This document shows, piece after piece, positions 1-8,211 of a DNA stretch of 35,949 nucleotides. Under the pieces are notes generated by a model. The model did no database searches, was not told the origin of the DNA, and was given only the letters and a program-made list of their open reading frames with translations. Made by a program: the position numbers and the translations under genes. This DNA comes from an uncultured Gammaproteobacteria bacterium. GTDB taxonomy: Bacteria; Pseudomonadota; Gammaproteobacteria; UBA4575. The stretch lies in assembly GCA_937922735.1 (NCBI GenBank), contig CALAJL010000072.1, positions 1 through 35,949 on the forward strand, written 5' to 3'. Within the stretch, counting starts at the first letter, position 1. The number at the start of each line of letters is the position of its first letter.

Positions 1-2154
1 TGTAATCATGATTAGTAATTCGGTGCGCTCTGATCTTTTCGTTGTAGTACCAAATAATGATCCTAAGACTGGTATATTTCGCAAACCAGGAACACCAATA
101 TTGCCATCTGAGTTTGTATCTCTAATTAACCCACCCAACACAATGGTGTCGCCACTAGGCACAGAAACCGACGTGCTAACTTCACGTTGGTCAATTGTGG
201 GTGAATCTATTCCAGAGGTTGTTGTATCTTCTGCAGTACGAATATTTTGGTAAATATCCATCACTACATTACCGTTCTGACTTACACGAGGAGCAACTTG
301 TAATGTTGTACCGGTTTCAATAAATTGAATTGTACTCGTTACGAGTGGATTATCTCCCGTAGTTCCTGTATTTGTAGATTCTGATGTACGCACAGGAACT
401 TGATCACCAACATTGATTGATGCAGTATGGTTATCTAGAACCATTATAGATGGTGAAGAAAGCACTTGCATTTTCCCGTCTTGAGCAAATGCACTTAAAA
501 CCGCAGTAATGGCACCAGACGAATCTATAAGTGAATAAGAAAAACCATCACCAACACCAGCCAAACTTGCTCCTGTTATTGGCCCAGGAGTATTTAACCG
601 CCCAGTTCCTGTATTACCATCTATATCGTTGTTATTAAAAAACCATTGCGTACCATATTCCAAATCTCCACTGAGCTCCACTTCAACAATGGTAGCTTCG
701 AGTAGAACTTGCAATGGTGATATATCTAAACGTTTAATAGCATCCGCTATATCTTGATATTCTTCTTTAGTCGCTTTCACTACCAATGCATTATTTTCTT
801 CATCAGCAATGATTTTAATTGGACTATTACTGTTACCGCTTCCATTTGAATTACCTGAAAATTGATCTGCAGATGCAAAGCGATCACCATTTGGGCTTAA
901 TGAACCTGGCAATGTGCCTCCCGCACCGGTAGGAACCCCTGCACCAATGCCATCTGCTTCTCCACTGATAAAACCAGAATCTGAATTACCTATACCAGAA
1001 CTTTGAATAGACGATCCACCTAAGCCTGGTGCTACCGCAGCCGGATCAGAGGCTTCTTGAGTAGAGACATCTGCATCAAATAATTCTGAAAGAATTTGAG
1101 CTAAATATCCCGCACGCAGATTCTGTACAAAATACACATGCAACGTTCTTGCAATACTATTGTCGACTCGATCCAATCGATCTACCCACTGCGATACCGT
1201 GTTCAAGTATTTACGTTGTGGCGTTATTGCAAGAATTGCATTTAAGCGTTCTATTTCAACAAACCGTAATACGCCTGCTTGTCCTTCTTCGCCATTAAAA
1301 CCAAAGATTGAATTCAGCTCTTGGATTACTTTACTGGCTGAAGAAGAACTTAATCTGAAAATAGCTGTAGACATTCCCTTAAATTGGTCTACATCAAAGA
1401 TTTCCACTGTATCCAACATATTTTTTAGTTCGGCTTGTGTACCTGATACTAATAAAATATTTCTGCTTTCATCGGTCTGTATCATCGCACTCTCACCTTG
1501 CAATGAACGCAGAACATTTTTCATTTCAGTAGCCGAAATATATCGAAGTGGGACAACAATAACTTGATAGCCTTTTTGTCGATCTAATTCATAAGACGGC
1601 GTTACTACGCTACTTAACCCTTCGCTTGCAGGTAGGATTTGAAATACACCATCATTTTCAGCTAACACTGCATTGTTAGCCTTTAGGATATTCTCCATTA
1701 CTGGGATTAACGAATCCCTTGCTAATGGGCGACCCGTTTTAAGACTAACAGAACCCTTTACACGTTCATCCACCACGTACGCTCGCCCGAGAAGATCACC
1801 TAATATAGTCATTGCAACTTCTTCGATGGGAGCATCTTGAAACATCAATGTAATGTCCCCTTCAATAGTGCCTGGATCTAAACTTGCACCAGGTCTTGCT
1901 GTAAACTTACCTGAGCCCGGATAAAATTCCGCTGCACGCTTTTCTGGCTCGGCAGGTGTGTTAGTTTCAGCACTAGCTATTTCATTATCCAACTGCACAT
2001 TTTTCTGTGGAGTTGTGTCAACAACATCCCCTACATTAACATCTGCTACATTTGGCGAATTAGTAGTTGTAGTACAACCACTAGCGAAAAGAATTAATGA
2101 CACAAGAACTACGTGCAATAATTTAATTAAACTAAATTGTTTATTAGTGTCCAT
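1..2154 (-). CDS. gspD: Type II secretion secretin GspD (partial, 3' end outside window), predicted lipoprotein
   Basis: This is the outer-membrane secretin channel of the T2SS. My translation of the minus strand from the ATG at 2154 stays open for 718 codons to the window edge, so the ORF track missed it; listed ORFs such as 8..253 and 1160..1567 are its shadows. The N-terminus is a lipoprotein-type signal with the lipobox ASGC (Cys27). N0/N1-type repeats follow, including 'TLMFQDAPIEEVAMTI', then further N domains interrupted by a Gly/Ser-rich loop near 1000, and then the secretin core. Near the edge the hallmark motifs SGDTIVLGGLIR, GLRNIPVLGSLFG and RTELLIMIT are intact, so only a short C-terminus is missing. 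AAGG lies about 7 nt before the ATG. It is the last gene of the operon in the Xanthomonas-like order but sits behind a 407-bp leader. The secretin assignment is very secure; lipidation is inferred. Confidence 0.96.
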   Translation of the reverse strand, partial: MDTNKQFSLIKLLHVVLVSLILFASGCTTTTNSPNVADVNVGDVVDTTPQKNVQLDNEIASAETNTPAEPEKRAAEFYPGSGKFTARPGASLDPGTIEGDITLMFQDAPIEEVAMTILGDLLGRAYVVDERVKGSVSLKTGRPLARDSLIPVMENILKANNAVLAENDGVFQILPASEGLSSVVTPSYELDRQKGYQVIVVPLRYISATEMKNVLRSLQGESAMIQTDESRNILLVSGTQAELKNMLDTVEIFDVDQFKGMSTAIFRLSSSSASKVIQELNSIFGFNGEEGQAGVLRFVEIERLNAILAITPQRKYLNTVSQWVDRLDRVDNSIARTLHVYFVQNLRAGYLAQILSELFDADVSTQEASDPAAVAPGLGGSSIQSSGIGNSDSGFISGEADGIGAGVPTGAGGTLPGSLSPNGDRFASADQFSGNSNGSGNSNSPIKIIADEENNALVVKATKEEYQDIADAIKRLDISPLQVLLEATIVEVELSGDLEYGTQWFFNNNDIDGNTGTGRLNTPGPITGASLAGVGDGFSYSLIDSSGAITAVLSAFAQDGKMQVLSSPSIMVLDNHTASINVGDQVPVRTSESTNTGTTGDNPLVTSTIQFIETGTTLQVAPRVSQNGNVVMDIYQNIRTAEDTTTSGIDSPTIDQREVSTSVSVPSGDTIVLGGLIRDTNSDGNIGVPGLRNIPVLGSLFGTTTKRSERTELLIMIT

Positions 2155-2201
2155 AGTAACCTTACGTTTTACAACTTAACGCAGAATCGGTTTGAATACA
2201 T

Positions 2202-2261
2202 TCAAACATGCACATCAGAAAGTTGTAATGATACTAATGGTAAACGCACAATAAACTGCAC
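2202..2261 (-). CDS. Possible 19-aa leader peptide ahead of gspD
   Basis: A GTG-started ORF of 19 codons plus TGA, too short for the ORF track. A strong GGAGGGGG sits 5 nt before the start, and the stop lies inside a 7-bp hairpin (2190-2207). The peptide would begin MQFIVRLPL and is unremarkable in composition, with no run of one amino acid that would suggest classical attenuation. It could be a regulatory upstream ORF or chance. The only evidence is the ribosome-binding site and the position between a hairpin and gspD. Confidence 0.2.
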   Translation of the reverse strand: MQFIVRLPLVSLQLSDVHV

Positions 2262-2338
2262 GTTACCCCCTCCAAATAATTCTTATTTTTTTATTATTAT
2301 TTTCATAAGAATATTACAACACCATTTCGTAAGGCAGG

Positions 2339-2394
2339 GTCTGGGGCCAACATAGTGTGTCAATTTATAATTGAATTACACGTTACGCACAGAC
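2339..2394. repeat. Imperfect palindromic block, possible REP/MITE-like element
   Basis: A 56-bp segment arranged almost symmetrically about position 2367. A TCAATT-TAT-AATTGA core (2360-2374) is flanked by GTGT (2355) and ACAC (2378), and further out by GTCTG (2339) and CAGAC (2390). It is locally richer in G and C than the surrounding AT-rich leader, with GGGGCC and TGGGG tracts in the arms. This could be an extragenic palindromic repeat, a remnant of a small mobile element, or an operator. Only one copy was noticed in the window. Confidence 0.3.
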
Positions 2395-2561
2395 ATGGGG
2401 CAAGTCAATGTGAATCTATATAAAGATCAAATAGTTGCTTATTGTTAGTTGTGATTTTCATCGACACAACCGTTACTTCAATACGTTATAAAACCTTACA
2501 TAAATAACGGCTAATATAATAATACTTTGGCATGAATTGAACGAAAATTAATCGAACCCAC

Positions 2562-3503
2562 TTAATCAAGAAAAATACTCGCACCTAAGCCCTCTAGTGC
2601 TTTAAGTTCATCTTCTGATATGTCTTCATCATCATAATAATCTTCAGCGGTTATGGCTCTTGATATATCAGCTTGGTTACTAGATTCTGAAATATTAGCA
2701 TCACCATCTTCAGCTTCGTAATAGTCAGCCTCCCGATCTTCTTCACCAGGAATTTTAATAGGCGATCTTTTTATTGGTTTTGCGCCACCACTAACTTTAT
2801 TACCTGAATTAGATTCCTTGTATTTCTTATTGTAGCCCCAAGACCGATTCGAAATACTATTTTTTGTCTCAGTCACTTTAATGCTATCAGGACTATTACT
2901 ACTGCTACTACTGCGAGCAGTGTTTTTATTCGCACCCTTCCAACCCTGATAAGACTTAATCGCAGCAGTCGCTTTTTCTATTTTACTCTTATTTAGCTGA
3001 CTAATAAGTTTCGCCTGCTTGTCTTTTTGACTACCTTTAATCGGCGTTACGAATAATTTATATTCTAACTCTGCATTTTGAAAAACTACATGATCCGATG
3101 AGACTTTTGATATATTCCACTCTTTGTAAGACTCACCTGTTTTCAAACGTTCCATCTGCTTGGCGTTGGTATCAGCAATGATTGCAATTTCTACATCAGA
3201 ACTGCTAGCTGTACCAACCAGCACTAAGTGAGCCAATTCATCTACCGTTGTGACTTTATTAATTGCACGAACATTTATTGCTGCTGCACGATCTTTAATA
3301 AATAATGGGCGTTGGACAATTTCAGAGTATTCGTTAATACCATTGAGTACAGATAACTGTGGCAACTCATAATCAATGGATTTTTCCAGCTTTTCGTCTT
3401 GATTATTATTATGACTAGCTTCAGCATCTAATGGATACGACATAACTTGATAAGCAAATAGAGCCAATAGTGCGAAACAAACTGCGCTTAAGAAAATTTT
3501 CAT
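2562..3503 (-). CDS. GspC/XpsN-like T2SS inner-membrane protein with HR domain
   Basis: This is probably the functional GspC of this T2SS, the inner-membrane protein that links the platform to the secretin. In its 313 residues a short N-terminal hydrophobic segment (about residues 4-22) anchors it, and an HR-like domain follows (about 55-165), with 'QRPLF', a VLVGTASS stretch and a closing YKLFV strand, as in GspC, PilP and XpsN. No PDZ or coiled-coil domain follows. Instead residues about 190-313 are low complexity: Ser/Asn/Lys-rich, then strongly acidic (DEDISEDELKAL). Its place between gspM and gspD matches xpsN, and it overlaps gspM by 4 nt (ATGA), so it is translationally coupled. Role inferred from HR-like features and position. 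I leave the symbol blank because GspC and GspN labels conflict in this lineage. Confidence 0.72.
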   Translation of the reverse strand: MKIFLSAVCFALLALFAYQVMSYPLDAEASHNNNQDEKLEKSIDYELPQLSVLNGINEYSEIVQRPLFIKDRAAAINVRAINKVTTVDELAHLVLVGTASSSDVEIAIIADTNAKQMERLKTGESYKEWNISKVSSDHVVFQNAELEYKLFVTPIKGSQKDKQAKLISQLNKSKIEKATAAIKSYQGWKGANKNTARSSSSSNSPDSIKVTETKNSISNRSWGYNKKYKESNSGNKVSGGAKPIKRSPIKIPGEEDREADYYEAEDGDANISESSNQADISRAITAEDYYDDEDISEDELKALEGLGASIFLD

Positions 3504-4117
3504 AATTGCGAATCCAAACTCTTGTTTTTATCACTTTCTGCGTCTACTTGTGCAGCCAAAAAACCTGACACATCAAATCGTATATCTAATGTATCTGAGC
3601 CATTAGACTGCTGACCTCTAAAAGTAGTTCGAAAGCCTCTACCGATATTTATTTTATCAATAATCAATACCGGTACATACGACTCTAATTCATAAATTAA
3701 ATTACGCAAACTAATTATATCAGCACGGCAATGCACAGAAACCTTAATCTGCCGTTCATCTTGATTACCGCTTGTCACGGGCTGAGTGCTTAAGATTTTA
3801 GCACCTTGTGCACTTAGCACATCTTTTATAATTCCTTGTAATTCCGCAGATACTAAAGCCGCTTTACCTTCAGCAAAATAATATTCTTGGTCTTCATTAA
3901 ATGCCTCTAATTTACTAAGCTTATTCGATAAACCACTCGTCCTTCGTGATATCGCTTTGTATTGCGATAATCGATGCTGCAACGAAGACACTTCTTCTTT
4001 AGAGCTACTATAGAGCGCATACATAGGTAGCACGACCATAAATAACAAAATCAACAAAGCTATAAATAATAAACCTGCCGCATATAGCTTGTGTTTAGAT
4101 TCAGGCATTTGCATCAT
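3500..4117 (-). CDS. gspM: T2SS inner-membrane platform protein GspM
   Basis: A 205-aa bitopic protein of the GspM (XpsM-like) type. A short cytoplasmic N-terminus is followed by one membrane helix (about residues 12-35, rich in L/I/F/V), a coiled-coil-like stretch (KEEVSSLQHRLSQYK and following) and a periplasmic ferredoxin-like fold (about 85-190) ending in a 'LDIRFDVSGFL' strand. GspM partners GspL in the inner-membrane platform. It lies 6 nt after gspL and overlaps the following HR-domain gene by 4 nt. Family assignment rests on topology, size and operon position rather than on catalytic motifs, which this family lacks. Confidence 0.82.
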   Translation of the reverse strand: MMQMPESKHKLYAAGLLFIALLILLFMVVLPMYALYSSSKEEVSSLQHRLSQYKAISRRTSGLSNKLSKLEAFNEDQEYYFAEGKAALVSAELQGIIKDVLSAQGAKILSTQPVTSGNQDERQIKVSVHCRADIISLRNLIYELESYVPVLIIDKINIGRGFRTTFRGQQSNGSDTLDIRFDVSGFLAAQVDAESDKNKSLDSQL

Positions 4118-4123
4118 AAACTT

Positions 4124-5203
4124 CTATTCCTGAGTCGATTTAATTTGTGCAGTTATTGAATATCTTTCCAAACCATCTGCACCACTTTGAGTTACAGGAG
4201 CAGCAAAACGTATGTCATCAAACATACCGCTCTTATCGATGATTGGAATTAAACCTGATGCCGATGCAGAAGTTCCTTGAATAGAAAGCAACCCCCCTTC
4301 TAAGCTTAAACGTTGCACATAAGTATGATCAGGAATAGATGTCGTCAACAAATTAAGTAGTTCTATGATACTCGGATTCTTTTCTTTAATGTTAATCAAG
4401 TACCCAACTTGATCTTGCATTTTTGTATATTCATTTTGTAACTGTTTAACTTTTTGTACCGTTTTCTCGAGCCCTTCTAATTCTGAAGAAATTTTTGAAA
4501 TATGCATATAATTAATCATCAAAGGTGTTAAGGCCGTCAATAACAGTAATCCTATAGCAGCTGCAGCTAACCATTTAATAGATGATTGTGGATTACTTCT
4601 AAGATCTGCATGCGAACGTAATAATTTTACGTTTTTCAAGATTTGATCTGGTTTTTGGGGATTAACCACATCAATTCTTTGTAAGTGAATTGTACTATTC
4701 TCGATAGCGTGTACAACAGGATTTAGAACTTCTTTTCTGACTACAATTAATAAAACTTTAATTAGTTCTTTATCTTTTATTCGATCTTCAATTTTATAAT
4801 CAAAGTACACATCATCTTTATTAAATGGCGTATAACGATCCATTTCATACTGAATTACCTCATAAATGTTTTCTTCAGTACTGGCTGGGAGTGTTATGCT
4901 TTTAGTTAGTACTTCATTTTCATCAATAGATATATCTAAGCCTAATTCACCTTTTTTATCTGCTTCATTTTTGAACAATAGCTGTAATTGTTCACTTCCT
5001 TCTGTAGAAATTCCTTGCTCAATTTTTAGTAGCTGTTGGTCATTATTATCAGCAACTTGGAATTCTTCTCTTCCTATCTGCAACCGCAATGATTCTTTAC
5101 TTCCTTTTTTAGCTAAATGCTTTTCCCCAGGCAATAGTAATAACAACCCTTCGCTCCACCATGCGAAAAAGTCTTTAAGAGATTGTAAAATGGGAGAAGA
5201 AAT
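4124..5203 (-). CDS. gspL: T2SS platform protein GspL with probable ATT start codon
   Basis: GspL recruits the GspE ATPase through its cytoplasmic actin-like/PilM-like domain and binds GspM through its periplasmic PilN-like domain. The ORF track starts it at a TTG (5146), but that removes an in-frame stretch reading LKDFFAWWSEGL, which resembles the 'F..WW..GL...LP' opening I recall from Xanthomonas-type GspL proteins. Reading upstream from that TTG to the TAA at 5218 there is no ATG, GTG or TTG. AAGGAAG (5217-5211) lies 7 nt before an ATT at 5203, so I place the start there (359 aa). A membrane helix is at about residues 210-232, followed by a coiled-coil stretch and the PilN-like domain. 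An undetected sequencing error is the alternative. Confidence 0.8.
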   Translation of the reverse strand: MSSPILQSLKDFFAWWSEGLLLLLPGEKHLAKKGSKESLRLQIGREEFQVADNNDQQLLKIEQGISTEGSEQLQLLFKNEADKKGELGLDISIDENEVLTKSITLPASTEENIYEVIQYEMDRYTPFNKDDVYFDYKIEDRIKDKELIKVLLIVVRKEVLNPVVHAIENSTIHLQRIDVVNPQKPDQILKNVKLLRSHADLRSNPQSSIKWLAAAAIGLLLLTALTPLMINYMHISKISSELEGLEKTVQKVKQLQNEYTKMQDQVGYLINIKEKNPSIIELLNLLTTSIPDHTYVQRLSLEGGLLSIQGTSASASGLIPIIDKSGMFDDIRFAAPVTQSGADGLERYSITAQIKSTQE

Positions 5204-5268
5204 GACAATACTTCCTTAATCGTTAAATTGAACTTCCTTGCAGTGTATCAGCATCAAACAGAGATAAA

Positions 5269-6108
5269 TTAGCTCTGCTTCCAACCTAATATAGCAAAAG
5301 GTTCAAAAGTATTGCCTCTTTGCAAACGCACAATACTCGTAATAACCGTAGACAAACCGCTCGGTGCAGTGGCTTTAGCCCGCAAACTATAAATCAAACC
5401 GCCAGTAGAAGAAATATAATCACTAGAAGTTTCCTCACTGTTACTCGTCCCAACCACATTCTCGACTGCTTTTCTTACTGTACTGGACGCCAGATCAGTA
5501 TTCACTCCAATATCTTGCGCATAGACGGTTACAAAAGGTTTTACTCTATTGAAGATCTCTGGAGTGACCCCCATGACAAGTGATAATTCTTCTATGCTAT
5601 CAAACTCATCGTCTTTAGCTTCATACAACAATCCTTTAGCAACATAATCTTGATCTTCTGCACCCGCCGCTCTTTTTAAATTATCTTTATCTCGCCAATC
5701 TGCAATTGCATCCGCAATCGAGGAACTAACTTTTTCATCCACACCAACTGCGAAGAAAAGAGATCGTATTAAATCAACCGAAACTAAGTTGAGATCTACT
5801 TTCCCAGATTCATCCACTACTTCTACAGACACCGTCAAATCGTCTAATTCATAGCTAAAACTAGATTTATTTAACCTAAAGCTCTGCAGTTCATCACGTT
5901 TAATTAATTTATCAATTGTTAATAGCAACGCGCCTTCCGCCGCATGCTTGGTTTTAAATCCTGCCACAATATTTGTTGCCAAACCCAAACTTGCACGCGC
6001 TTGATATGAAACCGAACCTGCAATTACAGCTAAGAATGCTGTAATCCACAACACTGTGATTAACGCAAAACCTTTAGAAGGTATTTTTGACTTTGGATTC
6101 ATATTCAT
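5269..6108 (-). CDS. gspK: T2SS minor pseudopilin GspK
   Basis: A 279-aa minor pseudopilin that caps the pseudopilus together with GspI and GspJ. The prepilin cleavage site is SKG|FALIT, followed by the hydrophobic helix. Position +5 is Thr instead of the usual Glu, a known GspK hallmark. The family segment 'DESGKVDLN' and the large inserted alpha domain (about residues 110-200) are present, with 'IADAIADWRDKD' typical of the T2SSK family. It is 3 nt after gspJ and 65 nt before the proposed gspL start. It needs a prepilin peptidase, which is not encoded here. Confidence 0.93.
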   Translation of the reverse strand: MNMNPKSKIPSKGFALITVLWITAFLAVIAGSVSYQARASLGLATNIVAGFKTKHAAEGALLLTIDKLIKRDELQSFRLNKSSFSYELDDLTVSVEVVDESGKVDLNLVSVDLIRSLFFAVGVDEKVSSSIADAIADWRDKDNLKRAAGAEDQDYVAKGLLYEAKDDEFDSIEELSLVMGVTPEIFNRVKPFVTVYAQDIGVNTDLASSTVRKAVENVVGTSNSEETSSDYISSTGGLIYSLRAKATAPSGLSTVITSIVRLQRGNTFEPFAILGWKQS

Positions 6109-6111
6109 GAC

Positions 6112-6774
6112 TTATGGCAAGATATAACTACCATATTTCGTTTCAGCAATAAGCGGTGGCCATGAGTCGATACGATCAAATGTTTCTATAGATATTGATA
6201 CGCGAGAAGGCAAAGCGGTTTGGCCCAACCAGTTATTGTACCAACTCAGCGCACCCGTTCGTTGATTTAGGCCATAATATTGGAATTTTATATTTTTCAC
6301 ATTTTTTATTAATTTTACATCTCTATCTGCTGCACGTGCCTTACCAGAGAAATATGAGTTTGCAGGCAAGTAACGCACGCTTAAGTTGTATGCGCCATTT
6401 TCTTTTTGTTTAAATATTTCATAAATATAAAGATAATCATCCAGACCATATTGAGGTGATGGAGCTAGAAATATCATTTTTTCCGAGTCGCCATTAAAGT
6501 AATTATCTTTTGTTTCATCTTCATTCAAAGGATAAAAAATCGCTTCACTTAATACTTTGCGCAAAAAACGCTGCGAGCTGGACACTTCTTCAAGACTATT
6601 TTGATGATAATCAACCTTTGCCCATACTCGACTGCCAAACACAAATCCATTTGTGCAAAGTGTTATTACAATTGAGATAATAACCAATGAGATGAGTAAC
6701 TCGATTAATGTTATTCCAGTTTGGCGAATACACCGTCTAGATATAACAGCAAACAATTTATTTGAGCAGTTCAT
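6112..6774 (-). CDS. gspJ: T2SS minor pseudopilin GspJ
   Basis: A 220-aa minor pseudopilin of the tip complex. The cleavage motif is QTG|ITLIELLISLVI with Glu at +5. The basic leader is fairly long (about 20 residues, with RR and R). The C-terminal half carries the GspJ-type beta domain, with 'LIKNVKNIKFQYYG' followed by a Trp-rich loop and 'PSRVSISIE'. Its start overlaps the gspI stop by one base (TGATG), so translation is probably coupled to gspI. Confidence 0.92.
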   Translation of the reverse strand: MNCSNKLFAVISRRCIRQTGITLIELLISLVIISIVITLCTNGFVFGSRVWAKVDYHQNSLEEVSSSQRFLRKVLSEAIFYPLNEDETKDNYFNGDSEKMIFLAPSPQYGLDDYLYIYEIFKQKENGAYNLSVRYLPANSYFSGKARAADRDVKLIKNVKNIKFQYYGLNQRTGALSWYNNWLGQTALPSRVSISIETFDRIDSWPPLIAETKYGSYILP

Positions 6775-7190
6775 CAGGCGCTTGCCAGTCTAAAAGTGGT
6801 CGCACGAATGGAACGTTGTCCTTTTCTAGCTTGCCAATACACACTGAGAACAACTTGATATCGCTTGACAGTTTCTACAACCGATCGAGAATTGGAACCA
6901 TCCAATGGCAATACTTCTAATTTCCAATAATAACGTTGATTGTAAGTACCTTCGGTGGTACCGGGGAGCAAATGAACTTTTTTACCAACTTCTGCTAGAT
7001 GAGAGTCGGCATACATACTTGCTTGCGCATAATCATCCGCCAAAGTAGAGCCTTGAAGCGCACTGGAAAACACTTGATAGGTAACGCCAAGAGAGACTGC
7101 TAAAACCGATAACGCTACTAATGTCTCTAATAAAGTAAATCCACTAATACTTTTATAGTTATTTTTATATTCGTAGTAGGGATTCGACAT
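6774..7190 (-). CDS. gspI: T2SS minor pseudopilin GspI
   Basis: A 138-aa minor pseudopilin, the expected nucleator of the I-J-K tip. The prepilin motif is SG|FTLLETLVALSVLAV with Glu at +5. The small C-terminal domain includes 'YWKLEVLPLDG' and ends with a 'YQVVLSVYW' strand pair typical of GspI. Its position between H and J confirms the call. It overlaps gspJ by one nucleotide. Confidence 0.92.
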   Translation of the reverse strand: MSNPYYEYKNNYKSISGFTLLETLVALSVLAVSLGVTYQVFSSALQGSTLADDYAQASMYADSHLAEVGKKVHLLPGTTEGTYNQRYYWKLEVLPLDGSNSRSVVETVKRYQVVLSVYWQARKGQRSIRATTFRLASA

Positions 7191-7223
7191 AGACTATTGA
7201 AACATGCGTTATCAAAACATGGG

Positions 7224-7685
7224 TTACTGAATTTCGACTCTACCTGACAACCATTCAACGACAATTCTATACATCTTCTTGTCGTTTGAGAGCTTGATCT
7301 CTCCACCAGATGAACTTCCATCAGGAGCAAAACGTATCTGCGAAATATTCTTATTAGTACTTAGACCTTTTGCTGAAAATATCTTCAGATCTAATGATGA
7401 ATCAATTAAACGTTGACGATTGCTACCAGCCACCCAGTATATGCGCTTGTCATTATCTACAGAAAACGCTACTTCTTCACTTTTCGCAATAGCTGAAATA
7501 CGCGCACGCCGTAATGTGACTAATATGTCTTGTGACGTTGCTTTTAAAGCTGCACTTGAGGATAAACGACTATATGCAGTAGCAGAAATCCCGGTTATAA
7601 CCACTGCAATGACCAAAGTCATAAGCAACTCGATTAAGGTAAATCCAAGAGATCGTTTGTATGTGTTTAACAGCTTTTGATTCAT
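7224..7685 (-). CDS. gspH: T2SS minor pseudopilin GspH
   Basis: A 153-aa minor pseudopilin. The leader ends with SLG|FTLIELLMTLVIAVV with Glu at +5. The domain that follows is of the GspH/FimT type: 'LRRARISAIAKSEEVAFSV' and the C-terminal 'IRFAPDGSSSGGEIKLS' strand are characteristic. It lies between gspG (37 nt away) and gspI (33 nt away). It is thought to sit between the major pseudopilin shaft and the I-J-K tip. Confidence 0.93.
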   Translation of the reverse strand: MNQKLLNTYKRSLGFTLIELLMTLVIAVVITGISATAYSRLSSSAALKATSQDILVTLRRARISAIAKSEEVAFSVDNDKRIYWVAGSNRQRLIDSSLDLKIFSAKGLSTNKNISQIRFAPDGSSSGGEIKLSNDKKMYRIVVEWLSGRVEIQ

Positions 7686-7722
7686 AACAATATCTTTATA
7701 ATTATAATTTTTAGGTTTAAAT

Positions 7723-8169
7723 TTAGTTCCAACTCACTATATCTTGGTTTTCCTTCTCCCCACCTTCTGCGCCATCAGCACCTAAGCTGTATATTTCATA
7801 CTCTGCATTTCTACCTGGATAACGATAGCTATAGTTTTGTTTCCATGGATCTTTAGGCACAAACTTTTTACGCAAATAAGGCCCATTCCATCCATCCACA
7901 CCAGCAGGTTGTTGCACGAGTGCTTGTAGTGTTTGCTCAGTAGTTGGGTAACGATTGGTATCAATTTTGTACATCTCTAATGCTGACGATAGCTCTTCGA
8001 TCTGAATCTTTGCAGCTTTGCTTTTTGAATCGCCCAAGCGCTTCATTACCTGCGGTCCAACAATACCTGCGAGAAGGGCTAAAATTGCAACCACAACTAA
8101 TAATTCAATCAGCGTAAAACCCTTCGCTTTTTTCTGCGTTAACTTATATTCTTTATTAAGCATACTCAC
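7723..8169 (-). CDS. gspG: T2SS major pseudopilin GspG
   Basis: A 148-aa major pseudopilin, the main subunit of the periplasmic pseudopilus. The cleavage site AKG|FTLIELLVVVAIL has Glu at +5 and a basic leader. The family signature is complete: 'RYPTTEQTLQALVQ', 'GPYLRK', 'DPW', and the calcium-binding loop region 'YEIYSLGADG' followed by 'DIVSWN'. It is the reference for comparing the second, stand-alone GspG-like protein at 32267. Confidence 0.97.
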   Translation of the reverse strand: MSMLNKEYKLTQKKAKGFTLIELLVVVAILALLAGIVGPQVMKRLGDSKSKAAKIQIEELSSALEMYKIDTNRYPTTEQTLQALVQQPAGVDGWNGPYLRKKFVPKDPWKQNYSYRYPGRNAEYEIYSLGADGAEGGEKENQDIVSWN

Positions 8170-8211
8170 TTACCTCTTCTCACATTTCATAATTTATATT
8201 TCTCATATCTC

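Larger units (their letters stand above)
2155..2561 (-). promoter_or_regulatory. Structured leader / intergenic region upstream of gspD
   Basis: This 407-bp gap separates gspD from the other T2SS genes, which are otherwise tightly packed. Seen on the minus strand: a perfect 8-bp inverted repeat ATTCTTAT/ATAAGAAT (2279-2286 with 2305-2312); a purine-rich Shine-Dalgarno-like GGAGGGGG followed 5 nt later by GTG, opening a 19-codon ORF (2202..2261); and a 7-bp stem GTTTGAA-TACA-TTCAAAC (2190-2207) that overlaps the end of that ORF. A larger imperfect palindrome is listed separately. I infer that gspD may have its own promoter or 5'-UTR control. No convincing -35/-10 pair could be fixed. Confidence 0.35.

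Noticed and set aside
1160-1567. ORF of 135 aa on the + strand
   Set aside because: It is antisense to gspD, whose frame is continuous and has secretin motifs throughout.
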